A DNA stretch of 35,221 nt, taken from NCBI RefSeq assembly GCF_002104765.1, contig NZ_NCXM01000047.1:1-35221 (forward strand), read 5' to 3'. The notes below the pieces were generated by a model. That model worked only from the letters and a program-made list of their open reading frames with translations, was not told the origin of the DNA and made no database searches. This DNA comes from Mycolicibacterium vulneris (lineage in GTDB: Bacteria > Actinomycetota > Actinomycetes > Mycobacteriales > Mycobacteriaceae). The position numbers were made by a program, and so were the translations under genes. Of this stretch, positions 1-8,724 are shown piece after piece; the first letter of the stretch is position 1; every line of letters begins with the position of its first letter.

Positions 1-633
1 GCGTACCGGCGCGGCGTGGGCGACGACACCATTGCGCCCGAGGTCATCGACCGCATCCTGATCGGCGCCTGCGCCGCCATCTATCTGGTGTTGCTGGGCG
101 TCAGCGTGGCGGCCGCCGTCGCGCTGACGGACCTGGGCAGGGGCTTTCACAAGGCGGCCAGCAGCCCGCACACCACCTGGGTGCTGTACGCCGTCATCAT
201 CGTTTCGGCGCTGATCATCGCGGGCGCGATCCCCATCCTGTTGCGGGCCCGCCGGATGTCGCAGGCCGAGCCGGCCGCCCAGGCGATGACCGCGCCGTCA
301 CGCGGGCCGGCAAGGCCTTCGGTGCGGCTGGGGACCGGCGCCCTGCGCCCCGGGAGCGAGCGGACCGCTACCGTCGAATCGGCCGCACCGGCCCCGGGCG
401 CCGAGTGGTCGGGCGAGGCGGTAGACCGAGTCTGGTTGCGCGGCACCGTGATCCTGATCGGCACCATGGGCGCGGCGCTGATCGCCGTCGCGACGGCGAC
501 CTATCTGATGGCGATCGGCCACGATGGCGCCTCGTGGGGCGGGTATGGATTCGCCGGCGTCATCACCGCGGCCATGCCGGTGGTGGAGTGGCTGCACATT
601 CGTCAGCTCCGCCAGGTCGTCGCCGAGCAATAG
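1..633 (+). CDS. DUF2561-type membrane protein, 5' end outside window
   Basis: The frame is open from the first base and ends at TAG 631-633. A GTG at 16 could start it, but the in-frame residues before it (AYRRG) look like coding sequence, so I treat the gene as 5'-truncated by the window edge. Three hydrophobic segments are visible, counting residues from the GTG: about 15-40, 55-75 and 143-167. A long Pro/Ala/Arg-rich loop separates the second from the third. Size, topology and position beside qcrB match M. tuberculosis Rv2197c (DUF2561), a conserved actinobacterial membrane protein of unknown function. It is convergent with the bcc operon; adjacency to respiratory genes is the only hint of role, and no catalytic motif is seen. 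Family assignment is from memory of the orthologue. Confidence 0.75.
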   Translation, partial: AYRRGVGDDTIAPEVIDRILIGACAAIYLVLLGVSVAAAVALTDLGRGFHKAASSPHTTWVLYAVIIVSALIIAGAIPILLRARRMSQAEPAAQAMTAPSRGPARPSVRLGTGALRPGSERTATVESAAPAPGAEWSGEAVDRVWLRGTVILIGTMGAALIAVATATYLMAIGHDGASWGGYGFAGVITAAMPVVEWLHIRQLRQVVAEQ

Positions 634-1074
634 CCGCCGCTGCCGCCGCACGGCTCGGCGTCCGCCATCAAGGTCCGGACCCCGCGCCCATTCCGGTGCG
701 CCGAGGGTGGCGAAGCGTCGGGCACGAGCCGTTGCGTTGTCGGCGGCGGCCCCGCAGTCGGTGCGGATGACGGCCACGGGCAACGCGATCCCTCCCGTGC
801 GGACCGCATCACCAACGAATTGCCCGGTTTGGTCACGCTGCTGGCGCCCTTGCTCGGCGGCGTCAGCTCCCTCAACGTCAACTGGCCGCCCTGGCAGCGG
901 CCGCCGGACTTCAACTGGCCGGCGTGGGAGAACAAACGCCAGCACGCGATGACGGTCATCGGGGGACACGCGCGGGTCAACCTGCTGATCGTCCCGTACG
1001 CGACCTACAGCGCGCTGGCGCTGATGGTGGCGCTGCGCCGCCGGGCTCCCCGTCGAAACCCGCGACATGGGTAA
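634..1074 (+). pseudogene. Open stretch without a proper start; possible gene remnant
   Basis: This is the only long sequence between the DUF2561 gene and qcrB. The frame stays open from the TAG at 633 to TAA at 1072-1074, in phase with the upstream gene, but no ATG or GTG opens it. The first usable codon is TTG at 820. The last 84 residues look protein-like: a hydrophobic patch, a Trp/Pro-rich stretch (NWPPW, FNWPAW), a second hydrophobic segment and a basic end. I recognise no family. It could be the 3' remnant of a membrane protein gene, a small TTG-started gene, or chance in GC-rich DNA. Its product resembles real protein more than the usual Arg-rich shadow frames do. Confidence 0.3.
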
Positions 1075-1127
1075 GCGGGTGTGCGTCACGGCCGGCTCGA
1101 TCCTGCGGGCCGCCCAGCAGCAACGGG

Positions 1128-1166
1128 CCTACGCCCACCCGTAGGGCGGGACACCGAAAACCGGTG
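1128..1166 (-). terminator. Paired hairpins downstream of qcrB
   Basis: Two hairpins lie just after the qcrB stop. One is CCTACG(1128-1133)/CGTAGG(1140-1145) around a 6-nt loop. The other is CACCG/CGGTG within 1152-1166 around a 5-nt loop. There is no T-tract, as is common for mycobacterial terminators. They sit between convergent transcripts and could act in both directions. Confidence 0.4.
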
Positions 1167-1176
1167 GGGGAGCCAG

Positions 1177-2865
1177 CTAGTGCTCGCCGCCCTCGCCGTT
1201 CGTCGACCCGTTGAGGCCGTCCTGGTGTTCGCGCAGAGCGGTCAGGGCGCGCAATTCCGAGCCGTGCGCCGCCTCGCGCAACGCCGCATCCTCGGACGCC
1301 GGGTCGGCGAACAGGAAGCTGCCGCTGCCCGGAGATCCGGCCGAGCCCAGCTTGTTCATCTTCTTGGGCAGTGGCGCGCCCTGGTATTCCAGCGGCAGCG
1401 GGTGACCGTGGTCGTCGACCGGGCCCAGCGGCTGGTGCAGCTCGACGTAGGCGCCGTGCGGCAGCCGCTTGATGATGCCGGTCTCGATGCCGTGCTCGAG
1501 CACCGCGCGGTCGCTGCGCTGCAGGCCGATGCACCACCGGTAGGTGATGAAGTAGACCACCGGCGGAACGATCACCATGCCGATGCGCCCGATCCACGTC
1601 GTCGCATTCAGCGAGATGTCGAACTTGAACGCGATGATGTCGTTCATCGCGCACAGCGTCAGCAGCATGTAGAACGCGATCGCCATCGCACCGATCGACG
1701 TGCGCACCGGCACGTCGCGCGGCCGCTGCAGCAGGTTGTGGTGCGCGTAGTCTCCGCTGAACCGCTTCTCCAGGAACGGATAGACGATCAGCAGACCGAA
1801 CACACCGCCCATGATCAGCGCCACCCAGACCACCGCCGGGATGGTGTGGTGCCAGAAGTAGAACTCCCACGGCGGCCAGATGCGCGCCAGGCCCTCGGTC
1901 CACATCATGTAGAAGTCCGGCTGCGAACCGGCCGACACGTGGGACGGCTTGTACGGGCCCAAGTTCCAGATCGGGTTGATCTGCAGCAGGCCACCCATCA
2001 AACCCAGCACGCCCACGATCGCGGCGAAGAACGCCCCGGACTTGACGGCGAACACCGGCATCACTCGCACGCCGACCACGTTGTGCTCGGTGCGGCCGGG
2101 GCCGGGGAACTGGGTGTGCTTCTGGAACCACACCATGGCCAGGTGCAGCCCGATCAGCGCCAGGATGATCCCGGGCAGCAGCAGGATGTGCAGGGAGTAC
2201 ATCCGCGGGATGATGTAACCCGCTGTGGCGCATTCGTTTCCGACGCCGCCGCAGGGGAAGTCACCGCCGAACAGGGCCCAGTGCAGCCAGGTGCCGATCA
2301 CCGGCATGCCCAACGTGATTGAGGACAGCGCGGCGCGCAACCCGATGCCGGACAGCAGGTCGTCGGGCAGCGAGTAGCCGAAGTAGCCCTCGAACATGGC
2401 CAGGATCAGAAGCAGCGAACCGATGACCCAGTTGGCCTCGCGCGGGCGCCGGAAGGCGCCGGTGAAGAAGATGCGGGCCAGGTGCACCATGATCGACGCG
2501 GAGAAGATCAGTGCCGCCCAGTGGTGGACCTGACGCACGAACAGACCGCCGCGCACCTCGAAGGAGATGTCGAGGGTCGATGCGAAGGCCTTCGACATGT
2601 CTACGCCGCGCAGCGGCTGGTAGGCGCCGTTGTAGGTGATCTCGGCCATGGACGGATCGAAGAACAGCGTCAGGTACACGCCGGTGAGCAGCAGCACGAT
2701 GAAGCTGTACATCGCGATCTCACCCAGCAGGAACGACCAGTGGGTGGGAAAGACCTTGTTGAGCTGTCTACGGACCGCCGCGGACGGGTGGTAGCGCGTG
2801 TCGATGTCCTCGCCTTGACGGGCCAGGACATCGCCGATCTTCGGGGGACTCAATTTCGGACTCAT
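1177..2865 (-). CDS. qcrB: Cytochrome bc1 complex cytochrome b subunit QcrB
   Basis: QcrB is the membrane cytochrome b of the actinobacterial bcc complex. It oxidises menaquinol and passes electrons to QcrA and QcrC in the bcc-aa3 supercomplex. The 562-residue product has the expected series of membrane helices. His pairs suited to binding two b hemes are seen at 114/128 and 226/241; the 15-residue spacing of the second pair is the b6-like type found in Gram-positives. A PPWE motif near the quinol site corresponds to PEWY of other cytochromes b. The C-terminal tail is long and hydrophilic, as in other mycobacterial QcrB. In M. tuberculosis this subunit is the target of Q203-type inhibitors. 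The ATG overlaps the qcrA stop as ATGA (2862-2865), indicating translational coupling at the end of ctaE-qcrC-qcrA-qcrB. Confidence 0.97.
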   Translation of the reverse strand: MSPKLSPPKIGDVLARQGEDIDTRYHPSAAVRRQLNKVFPTHWSFLLGEIAMYSFIVLLLTGVYLTLFFDPSMAEITYNGAYQPLRGVDMSKAFASTLDISFEVRGGLFVRQVHHWAALIFSASIMVHLARIFFTGAFRRPREANWVIGSLLLILAMFEGYFGYSLPDDLLSGIGLRAALSSITLGMPVIGTWLHWALFGGDFPCGGVGNECATAGYIIPRMYSLHILLLPGIILALIGLHLAMVWFQKHTQFPGPGRTEHNVVGVRVMPVFAVKSGAFFAAIVGVLGLMGGLLQINPIWNLGPYKPSHVSAGSQPDFYMMWTEGLARIWPPWEFYFWHHTIPAVVWVALIMGGVFGLLIVYPFLEKRFSGDYAHHNLLQRPRDVPVRTSIGAMAIAFYMLLTLCAMNDIIAFKFDISLNATTWIGRIGMVIVPPVVYFITYRWCIGLQRSDRAVLEHGIETGIIKRLPHGAYVELHQPLGPVDDHGHPLPLEYQGAPLPKKMNKLGSAGSPGSGSFLFADPASEDAALREAAHGSELRALTALREHQDGLNGSTNGEGGEH

Positions 2866-4073
2866 GTCGTCGTCCTCTCCCAGAATGCCGGTCCGACGGG
2901 TTCGACGAAGTCACCGTTGGCGACCAGATACCCGTTGGAGTCGATGGTGATCGGCAGTTGCGCCAACGCGCGCGCGGCAGGCCCGAAAATCGGCTTGGCG
3001 AAGTGCAGCGCGTCGAACTGCGACTGGTGGCAAGGGCACAAGATCCGGTAGGACTGCTCCTCGTACAGCGACGCGGGGCAACCGAGGTGCGAGCAGACCT
3101 TGGTGTAGGCGAAGAACTCGCCGAAGTTGAAGCTCTCCTGGCCCTGCCGCTTGACCACGCGGTTCATGTCGGTGGGCCGAACTCGGATGAGCATCACCGG
3201 GTTTCGCACACCCTGGTTGATGGCCCGCAGCTTTTCCTGCGATTCCGGTGTGGTGCCGTCGCCGTCGGACTCCCGCCACGGGAAGACCGTTTCCATGCCG
3301 CCGGCGTCGAGGTCTTCGGGGCGCATCTTGACGAACGGCGACGTGGAGGCGGAGCCAGTGGCGCGCGCCAGATAGATGGTCTCGCCGTGGTAGCGCGGGC
3401 TCCACCCGGACGTCCACAGCACGGCCTTCTTGCCGTCGGCAGTGGGCACGACCGGCTTCCACGGGTTCTTGATCAAGCCTCCGGCAAACGCGACCAGGCT
3501 AGACAGGCCGAAGGCGCCCAGCCCCATCCCCAGCGACAGGCCGATCAGCTTGCGCCGCCCGACCGTCGACCCCTGATACGCGTCGGCCAGGTTCGCCACC
3601 ACCGTCTTGCGGTCGACGTCGCGCGAGGCGCCATCGTGGCGGTCCTGAATCGAAATCTCTTCGGGGATAAAGCGTTTCTGGTACAGGATGACGCCGATGC
3701 CGATCGACAGGATCGCCATCCCGAAGGTCAAGCCGTATAGCGGGGTGGTCAGGTCGTACAGGAAGCTGCCGGCGCTCTCCTTGGGCTTGTACTCCCAGGG
3801 CCAGAACAAGAAGATCAGCAGCAGCGCCAGCCCGAAGAAACCGCCCAGCAAAAGCCAGAGGGCGACGCCACGCTCGGCGCGCTTTTCGGCTTTCGTGCCC
3901 TCGATCGGCCAACGGGGTTCCTTGAACACCGTGTCGACGCCGTCCAGCTTGCCGCCCAGCGCCACCAGTTCCTGCTGCGACATGGCGGCCAGCGCCGCGT
4001 CGTCGGGTTCCCTCGCGCCGGTGCCGTGCGGGTTCCCGCCGGTGTCAGAGCCGCGAACGTCCTGGTCGCTCAT
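2862..4073 (-). CDS. qcrA: Rieske iron-sulfur subunit QcrA of the bcc complex
   Basis: This Rieske [2Fe-2S] protein takes electrons from menaquinol at QcrB and passes them to QcrC. Counting from the chosen ATG at 4073, the cluster ligands are Cys327/His329 (CSHLGC box) and Cys346/His349 (CPCH box), with Cys332 and Cys348 as the usual disulfide. The N-terminal part has three hydrophobic segments, at about 70-94, 110-132 and 177-200. This matches the three-helix anchor of actinobacterial QcrA; most other Rieske proteins have one helix. The start at 4073 overlaps the qcrC stop as ATGA; a further in-frame start at 4091 adds six residues but lies inside qcrC. Length is 403 residues, near the family norm in Mycobacterium. 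Confidence 0.96.
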   Translation of the reverse strand: MSDQDVRGSDTGGNPHGTGAREPDDAALAAMSQQELVALGGKLDGVDTVFKEPRWPIEGTKAEKRAERGVALWLLLGGFFGLALLLIFLFWPWEYKPKESAGSFLYDLTTPLYGLTFGMAILSIGIGVILYQKRFIPEEISIQDRHDGASRDVDRKTVVANLADAYQGSTVGRRKLIGLSLGMGLGAFGLSSLVAFAGGLIKNPWKPVVPTADGKKAVLWTSGWSPRYHGETIYLARATGSASTSPFVKMRPEDLDAGGMETVFPWRESDGDGTTPESQEKLRAINQGVRNPVMLIRVRPTDMNRVVKRQGQESFNFGEFFAYTKVCSHLGCPASLYEEQSYRILCPCHQSQFDALHFAKPIFGPAARALAQLPITIDSNGYLVANGDFVEPVGPAFWERTTT

Positions 4074-4960
4074 GCTCGTGCCCCAATCCACAGTGCCAGC
4101 CCGATGGCCGCGACCATCCCGATGATCCAGGCGGCCATGCCCTCGGGTGCGGGCCCGAATCCGCCCAGGCCGTAGCCGCCCGGCTGGCGCTCCTCGGTCA
4201 CCGCCTTGATGTAGCCGATGATGTCCTTCTTGGCCTCGAACGACAGCTGGCGGTCGGAGAATTTCGGCATGTTCTGCGGACCGGTCCGCATGGCCGCCAG
4301 GATCTGCTGCTCGTTGGCGGGCCCCAGGTCCGGCGCGAACTTGCCGGACGACAGCGCGCCACCCTTACCGGTGAAGTTGTGGCAGGAGGAGCAGTTCAGC
4401 CGGAACAGGTCGCCACCGCGGCCCAGGTCCTCGCCGCGCAGCGAGCGCATCGCCAGGCTGCCGTCCGGGTTGCGCACAGTCGTCGGGCCGCCGCCGTTGG
4501 CCTGGACGTAGGCGCCCAGCGCGTCGACCTGGCCCTCGTCGAAGATCGGTTCCTTGCGCGGCGCCTGGGCCTCGCCGGTCATCGCCGGCATCCGGCCCGT
4601 CGACACCTGGAAGTAGACGGCTTCCTCGCCGACGCCGATCAGGCTCGGCCCGCGGTCGGCGACACCCTGCAGGTTGGCGCCGTGGCAGGACACGCAGGAC
4701 GTGTCGAACAGCTGCTTGCCGGTGCGCAGCAGAGCCGAGTTCGACTCGTCGGCGACGGCCACCTGCGGTCGCGGAGTCAGGATGGCGGCCAGACCGCCGG
4801 CGATGGTCAGCGCGATCAGCAGCAGCAGACCGCCGGACAGCCGGCGGCGCAGCCGCCGTCGCGAACGGTCACGCTGCCCCTGTGGCGGCTTGGCCGCACC
4901 GGATCGGGTAGACCCCAGTTTCTTCAACCGAGCACTCCTGTTCGTCCAGCGCCTGCTCAT
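4070..4960 (-). CDS. qcrC: Diheme cytochrome c subunit QcrC of the bcc complex
   Basis: QcrC is a membrane-anchored diheme cytochrome c that replaces separate c1 and c carriers and hands electrons directly to the aa3 oxidase. Counting from ATG 4960, two heme-binding CxxCH motifs lie at 89-93 (CVSCH) and 190-194 (CSSCH). A basic N terminus precedes a hydrophobic signal-anchor at about 42-62, and a second membrane segment ends the protein. The ATG at 4960 overlaps the ctaE stop as ATGA, which favours it. A TTG at 4927, preceded by AGGAG and aligning with the start I recall for the M. tuberculosis protein, is a real alternative and would shorten the product by 11 residues. The domain order is typical and nothing is missing. 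Confidence 0.95.
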   Translation of the reverse strand: MSRRWTNRSARLKKLGSTRSGAAKPPQGQRDRSRRRLRRRLSGGLLLLIALTIAGGLAAILTPRPQVAVADESNSALLRTGKQLFDTSCVSCHGANLQGVADRGPSLIGVGEEAVYFQVSTGRMPAMTGEAQAPRKEPIFDEGQVDALGAYVQANGGGPTTVRNPDGSLAMRSLRGEDLGRGGDLFRLNCSSCHNFTGKGGALSSGKFAPDLGPANEQQILAAMRTGPQNMPKFSDRQLSFEAKKDIIGYIKAVTEERQPGGYGLGGFGPAPEGMAAWIIGMVAAIGLALWIGARA

Positions 4961-5568
4961 CGGATGAAATAGATCACGGCGAACAGCGCGATCCACACGA
5001 TGTCGACGAAATGCCAGTAGTACGAGACGACGATGCTGGCCGTAGCCTGCGCCGGCGTGAACTTGCTCATCGCGGTGCGGGCCAGCAAGAAGATGAATGC
5101 GATCAACCCGCCGGTGACGTGCAGGCCGTGGAATCCGGTCGCGAGGTAGAACACGCTGCCGTAGGCGCTGCCGGGGATCGTGGTTCCGTGCGACATCAGG
5201 TGGTAGTACTCGTAGCCCTGACCGCAAACGAAGAACAGGCCCATCAGGAAGGTCAGCACGTACCAGCGGCGCAGCCCGAACACGTCGCCGCGCTCGGCCG
5301 CGAACACCCCCATCTGGCAGGTGAACGACGATGCGATCAGCACCAATGTGACCGGGACGGCCTGATACAGGTTCAGTTCGGTCGGCGGTGGCGGCCACTT
5401 CCCGCCCGATTGGGCGCGAGCGGTGAAGTACATCGCGAAGAGGCCAGCAAAGAACATCAACTCGCTGGAAAGCCAAACGATGGTGCCGACGCTGACCATG
5501 TTGGGTCGGTTCAGCGAATGCACCCGCGACGTAATTGCAGTACCCGAAGTCCCGGCAGCGCTGGTCAC
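4957..5568 (-). CDS. ctaE: Cytochrome c oxidase subunit III CtaE
   Basis: CtaE is subunit III of the aa3-type cytochrome c oxidase, a membrane protein that stabilises the catalytic core. The 203-residue product has about five hydrophobic helices and family signatures such as WLSSELMFFAGLFAMY near residue 32 and the FHGLHVTGG stretch near 148. It heads the operon ctaE-qcrC-qcrA-qcrB, so one oxidase subunit is co-expressed with the whole bcc complex, in keeping with their forming one supercomplex in mycobacteria. The start is GTG at 5568. A CATACT hexamer lies 7 nt upstream, so the mRNA may be leaderless. The next operon junction is a 4-nt ATGA overlap with qcrC. Confidence 0.95.
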   Translation of the reverse strand: MTSAAGTSGTAITSRVHSLNRPNMVSVGTIVWLSSELMFFAGLFAMYFTARAQSGGKWPPPPTELNLYQAVPVTLVLIASSFTCQMGVFAAERGDVFGLRRWYVLTFLMGLFFVCGQGYEYYHLMSHGTTIPGSAYGSVFYLATGFHGLHVTGGLIAFIFLLARTAMSKFTPAQATASIVVSYYWHFVDIVWIALFAVIYFIR

Positions 5569-5575
5569 ATCCGCA

Positions 5576-5581
5576 AGTATG
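5576..5581 (-). promoter_or_regulatory. Putative -10 of the ctaE-qcrCAB operon
   Basis: On the minus strand CATACT ends 7 nt before the GTG of ctaE, the spacing expected for a leaderless transcript. The first base is not the preferred T, and no convincing -35 was seen. The 5569-5707 gap is shared with the divergent trpD. Confidence 0.35.
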
Positions 5582-5707
5582 ACGCTTTGTAGTTGTTGAA
5601 CTCCACCCGGGGCGGGTTTTCATGTCCCGCGCGTGGCGCGCGGGTGCGCAGTGGGCCGCTCGCGGAGACGGTTGGGGCAGATGTGGTCGTCGTGGGACCA
5701 TCGGCGC

Positions 5708-6802
5708 GTGGCTTTGTCATCTAAGGCTCCGTCTGTGGGCGGGCCGTCCGGCGCACCCACAACCTCGTGGCCGCGGATCCTGTCCCGTCTGACCGGCGGG
5801 CAGGACCTGGCGCGCGGACAGGCCGCCTGGGCCATGGACCGGATCATGGCCGGCGACGCGAGCCCCGCCCAGATCGCGGCCTTCGCGGTGGCGATGCAGG
5901 TGAAGGTTCCCACCTCGGCCGAAGTCATCGAGCTGGCCGACGTCATGCTCGACCACGCGCTGCCGATGCCCCCGGGCGCCATCCGCGACGACACCGTCGA
6001 CATCGTCGGCACCGGCGGCGACGGCGTCAACACCGTGAACCTTTCCACGATGGCGGCGCTCGTGGCCGCGGCCGCGGGCGTCCCGGTGGTCAAACACGGC
6101 AACCGGGCGGCCTCGTCGTTGTCCGGCGGCGCCGACACGCTCGAGGCGCTTGGCATCCGCATCGACCTCGGCCCCGAGCAGGTCGCACGCAGCCTCGCCG
6201 AGGTCGGCATCGGGTTCTGCTTCGCGCCGCTGTTTCACCCGTCCTACCGGCACACCTCCGCGGTGCGCCGTGAGATCGGCGTGCCGACGGTGTTCAATCT
6301 CCTTGGGCCGCTTACCAATCCGGCACGGCCGCGGGCAGGATTGATCGGCTGCGCGTTCGCTGAGCTCTCCGAGGTGATGGCCGGGGTGTTCGCCGCCCGC
6401 CGGTCCAGTGTGCTGGTGGTGCACGGTGACGACGGGCTCGACGAGCTGACGACCACCACCACCAGCACGATCTGGCGGGTGCAGGCCGGCACCGTGGACA
6501 AGCTGACCTTCGATCCGGCTGGATTCGGTTTCCCCCGAGCCGATCTCGACGATTTGTTGGGCGGTGACGCCCGGGCCAACGCGGCGGAGGTTCGCGCGGT
6601 GCTGGCCGGTGGCAAGGGCCCGGTGCGCGACGCCGTCGTCCTCAATGCCGCCGGCGCGATCGTCGCGCACGCCGGGTTATCCAGCCGCGCTGAATGGTTG
6701 CCGGCGTGGGAGGACGGGCTGGCCCGCGCCTGTAAGGCCATCGATTCCGGTGCGGCCGAACAGCTGCTCGCGCGATGGGTGCGGTTCGGCCAGCAGGTCT
6801 GA
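5708..6802 (+). CDS. trpD: Anthranilate phosphoribosyltransferase TrpD
   Basis: TrpD transfers the phosphoribosyl group of PRPP to anthranilate, the second committed step of tryptophan synthesis, in the cytoplasm. The product has the PRPP-binding glycine loop GTGGDGVNTVNLST near residue 99, then KHGNRAASS, and the conserved NLLGPLTNPARP segment. I chose GTG 5708, which gives 364 residues starting VALSSK and agrees with the M. tuberculosis start; ATG 5681 is an in-frame alternative. As elsewhere in mycobacteria it stands apart from the rest of the trp operon, divergent from ctaE. Its last 126 bases are also coding on the other strand for the exonuclease/GIY-YIG protein. No leader peptide or attenuator was recognised in the short upstream gap. 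Confidence 0.95.
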   Translation: MALSSKAPSVGGPSGAPTTSWPRILSRLTGGQDLARGQAAWAMDRIMAGDASPAQIAAFAVAMQVKVPTSAEVIELADVMLDHALPMPPGAIRDDTVDIVGTGGDGVNTVNLSTMAALVAAAAGVPVVKHGNRAASSLSGGADTLEALGIRIDLGPEQVARSLAEVGIGFCFAPLFHPSYRHTSAVRREIGVPTVFNLLGPLTNPARPRAGLIGCAFAELSEVMAGVFAARRSSVLVVHGDDGLDELTTTTTSTIWRVQAGTVDKLTFDPAGFGFPRADLDDLLGGDARANAAEVRAVLAGGKGPVRDAVVLNAAGAIVAHAGLSSRAEWLPAWEDGLARACKAIDSGAAEQLLARWVRFGQQV

Positions 6803-8557
6803 TTCCCGCAGCGCCTGCTCGCCGGCCAGTCGTGCCGAGCGCGCGGCCGCGGCCCATGCCGACCAGGCACCGGCCGACCGCAGCGGGGAAGCCCAGCCAT
6901 CCTCGGCGACCCGGACGATGCGCACCCCGGGCGCCGTCAACCAGCGCGCGATGAGCGCGGTCTCCTCGACCAGTGCGCCGCCGAGTGGGGCGGGTGTGGG
7001 CAGAATCGCTTGTGCCCCAGCAACAATCGCGTCGACGACAGGCATTGGCGGCACCCCGCGCCGGGCGCTGCCCGCCGCGGCGAGCTGGCCGTGGCGGATG
7101 ACGGCCAGGTGATAGCCACCCGCGCCGTCGGGCGCGGCGGCGATCAGCTCGGGCAGCGCTGCCAGCGCGCGCAGCCGCTGACCGCGCCACAGCGTCTCGA
7201 CCGCGGTGACGGTGCGGTCGCGCAGGCGCGCGGCGCTCTCGAAGTGATGCCGCTCGGCGAGCGCACCCACCTGATCCACGGCCGACCTCAGCGCGCCGTT
7301 GTCCGCGCCGTCGACCAGCGCCGCGACCCGCGCCACGGCGGCGGCGTACTGGGTGGCATTGACGCCGCGCGCGGCCGGGCACGGCGACACCTCCGCCTCG
7401 GCGCACAGCGGCCCGTGCAGCGCCGAGCGGCCCAGCCGGTTGGTGCAGGTTCGTAACCCGGTGAACCGCGCCAGCAGCGCGGCGGTGTCGGCGGCGTCGG
7501 CGCGGGCCCGGAACGGGCCGACGGCCCGGTCGTGCCGCGGCGCCCGCACCACGGCCAGGCGGGGGAAGGCCTCCTCGGTGAGCGCTACCCACCACCAGCG
7601 CTGCGGGAACCGGGACCGCCGGTTGTACGGCGGGGCGTGCGCGGCCAGCAGCCGCAGCTCGCGCACGCCGGCCTCCAGCGCGTGGGCGCACTCGACGTGG
7701 TCGACCGCGCCGGCCAGCGCGACCATCTCCTTCATGCGGCCCCGGGGGTCGGCGCCGGTGAAGTATTGGCTGACCCGCCGCCGCAGGTCGACGGCGGTGC
7801 CGACGTAGAGCACCTCGCCCGACGGCCCGCGGAACAGGTACACGCCCGGCCGGCGCGGCAGGCCCTCGGCGAGCACCCGCTTGCGGCGCTGGGCGGGTGT
7901 CACGTCGGGCAGGTAGGAGCGCAGGTCGGCATAGGTGTGCACGCCCTGGTTGCCCACCCGCTCGATGAGGGCGTGCAAGACGTCGACGGTGGCGCGCGCG
8001 TCGTCCAGGGCGCGGTGGGTGGGCTGGGTGGCGACGGCGAACAGCCGCGCCAGCGAGGCCAGCCGCACGCTGGGCGCTTCCTCGCGGCTGAGCACCCGCC
8101 GGGCCAGCCGGACCGTGCACAGCACCTGCGGCCGCGGCCAGGCGATGTCGCACCGCTGCGCGGCAGCACGCAGGAAGCCGATGTCGAACCCGGCGTTGTG
8201 CGCGACCAGCACCGCGTCACCGGCGAACTCCAGGAACATCGGCAGGACGGAGTCGATGGTCGGTGCGTCGGAAATCATCGCGGTGGTGATGCCGGTCAGC
8301 TGGACGATCTGCGGCGGGATGCTGCGCTGCGGATCCACCAGGGTGGCGAACTCGCCGAGCACCACGCCGCCGCGCACCTTGACCGCCCCGATTTCGGTGA
8401 TGGCGTCGGGCACGGTGCCCGCCGTGCCCTTGGTGCGCCCGCCGGTGGTCTCCAGGTCGACCACGACGAAGGTGGTCTCGCGCAGCGAGAGCTCGTCGGG
8501 CGTGAACGGTGACCCCACGTCGGCGAAGCTCAGCTGAGTCGCACCCCTGGAAGCCAC
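6677..8557 (-). CDS. DnaQ-like exonuclease fused to UvrC-type GIY-YIG domain
   Basis: This fusion protein is orthologous to Rv2191. The N-terminal third is a DEDD 3'-5' exonuclease of the DNA polymerase III epsilon type: Exo I DLETTGG, Exo II around NAGFDIGFL, Exo III HRALDDA. It is followed by a GIY-YIG nuclease module (GVYLFRGPSGEVLYVG) as in UvrC and Cho. The C-terminal half is less conserved. The combination suggests DNA repair: incision by the GIY-YIG part and trimming by the exonuclease. The exact substrate is unknown to me. I placed the start at GTG 8557 (626 residues) because TAACGT lies 7 nt upstream, giving a leaderless mRNA; GTG 8587 is an alternative. The TAA at 6677-6679 lies 126 nt inside convergent trpD. 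Confidence 0.88.
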   Translation of the reverse strand: MASRGATQLSFADVGSPFTPDELSLRETTFVVVDLETTGGRTKGTAGTVPDAITEIGAVKVRGGVVLGEFATLVDPQRSIPPQIVQLTGITTAMISDAPTIDSVLPMFLEFAGDAVLVAHNAGFDIGFLRAAAQRCDIAWPRPQVLCTVRLARRVLSREEAPSVRLASLARLFAVATQPTHRALDDARATVDVLHALIERVGNQGVHTYADLRSYLPDVTPAQRRKRVLAEGLPRRPGVYLFRGPSGEVLYVGTAVDLRRRVSQYFTGADPRGRMKEMVALAGAVDHVECAHALEAGVRELRLLAAHAPPYNRRSRFPQRWWWVALTEEAFPRLAVVRAPRHDRAVGPFRARADAADTAALLARFTGLRTCTNRLGRSALHGPLCAEAEVSPCPAARGVNATQYAAAVARVAALVDGADNGALRSAVDQVGALAERHHFESAARLRDRTVTAVETLWRGQRLRALAALPELIAAAPDGAGGYHLAVIRHGQLAAAGSARRGVPPMPVVDAIVAGAQAILPTPAPLGGALVEETALIARWLTAPGVRIVRVAEDGWASPLRSAGAWSAWAAAARSARLAGEQALRESDLLAEPHPSREQLFGRTGIDGLTGAGQPVLPRRQPFSAAG

Positions 8558-8564
8558 GGCGGTG

Positions 8565-8570
8565 ACGTTA
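8565..8570 (-). promoter_or_regulatory. -10 element, leaderless start of the DnaQ/GIY-YIG gene
   Basis: On the minus strand TAACGT (TANNNT type) ends 7 nt before GTG 8557. This is the spacing of mycobacterial leaderless promoters and supports that start. Confidence 0.5.
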
Positions 8571-8724
8571 AGGCTGACGACCGACACCCGCGCGGCTCCC
8601 ACGCCGGGCGCGGGGCCGGAATGCGGGAACGGATACCTGTCGGTGCCCGCGGTTACCGTTTGGGCAGTCCGGCGTGATGTTCGCCCACCCATGTGCCGGA
8701 GCCAGAGCGAGAGGACCGATCCCG

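Noticed and set aside
1081..2322. Long open frame antisense to qcrB
   Set aside because: Arg/His/Gln-rich product without a family pattern, mirroring the codon structure of qcrB. It is a GC-skewed shadow frame.
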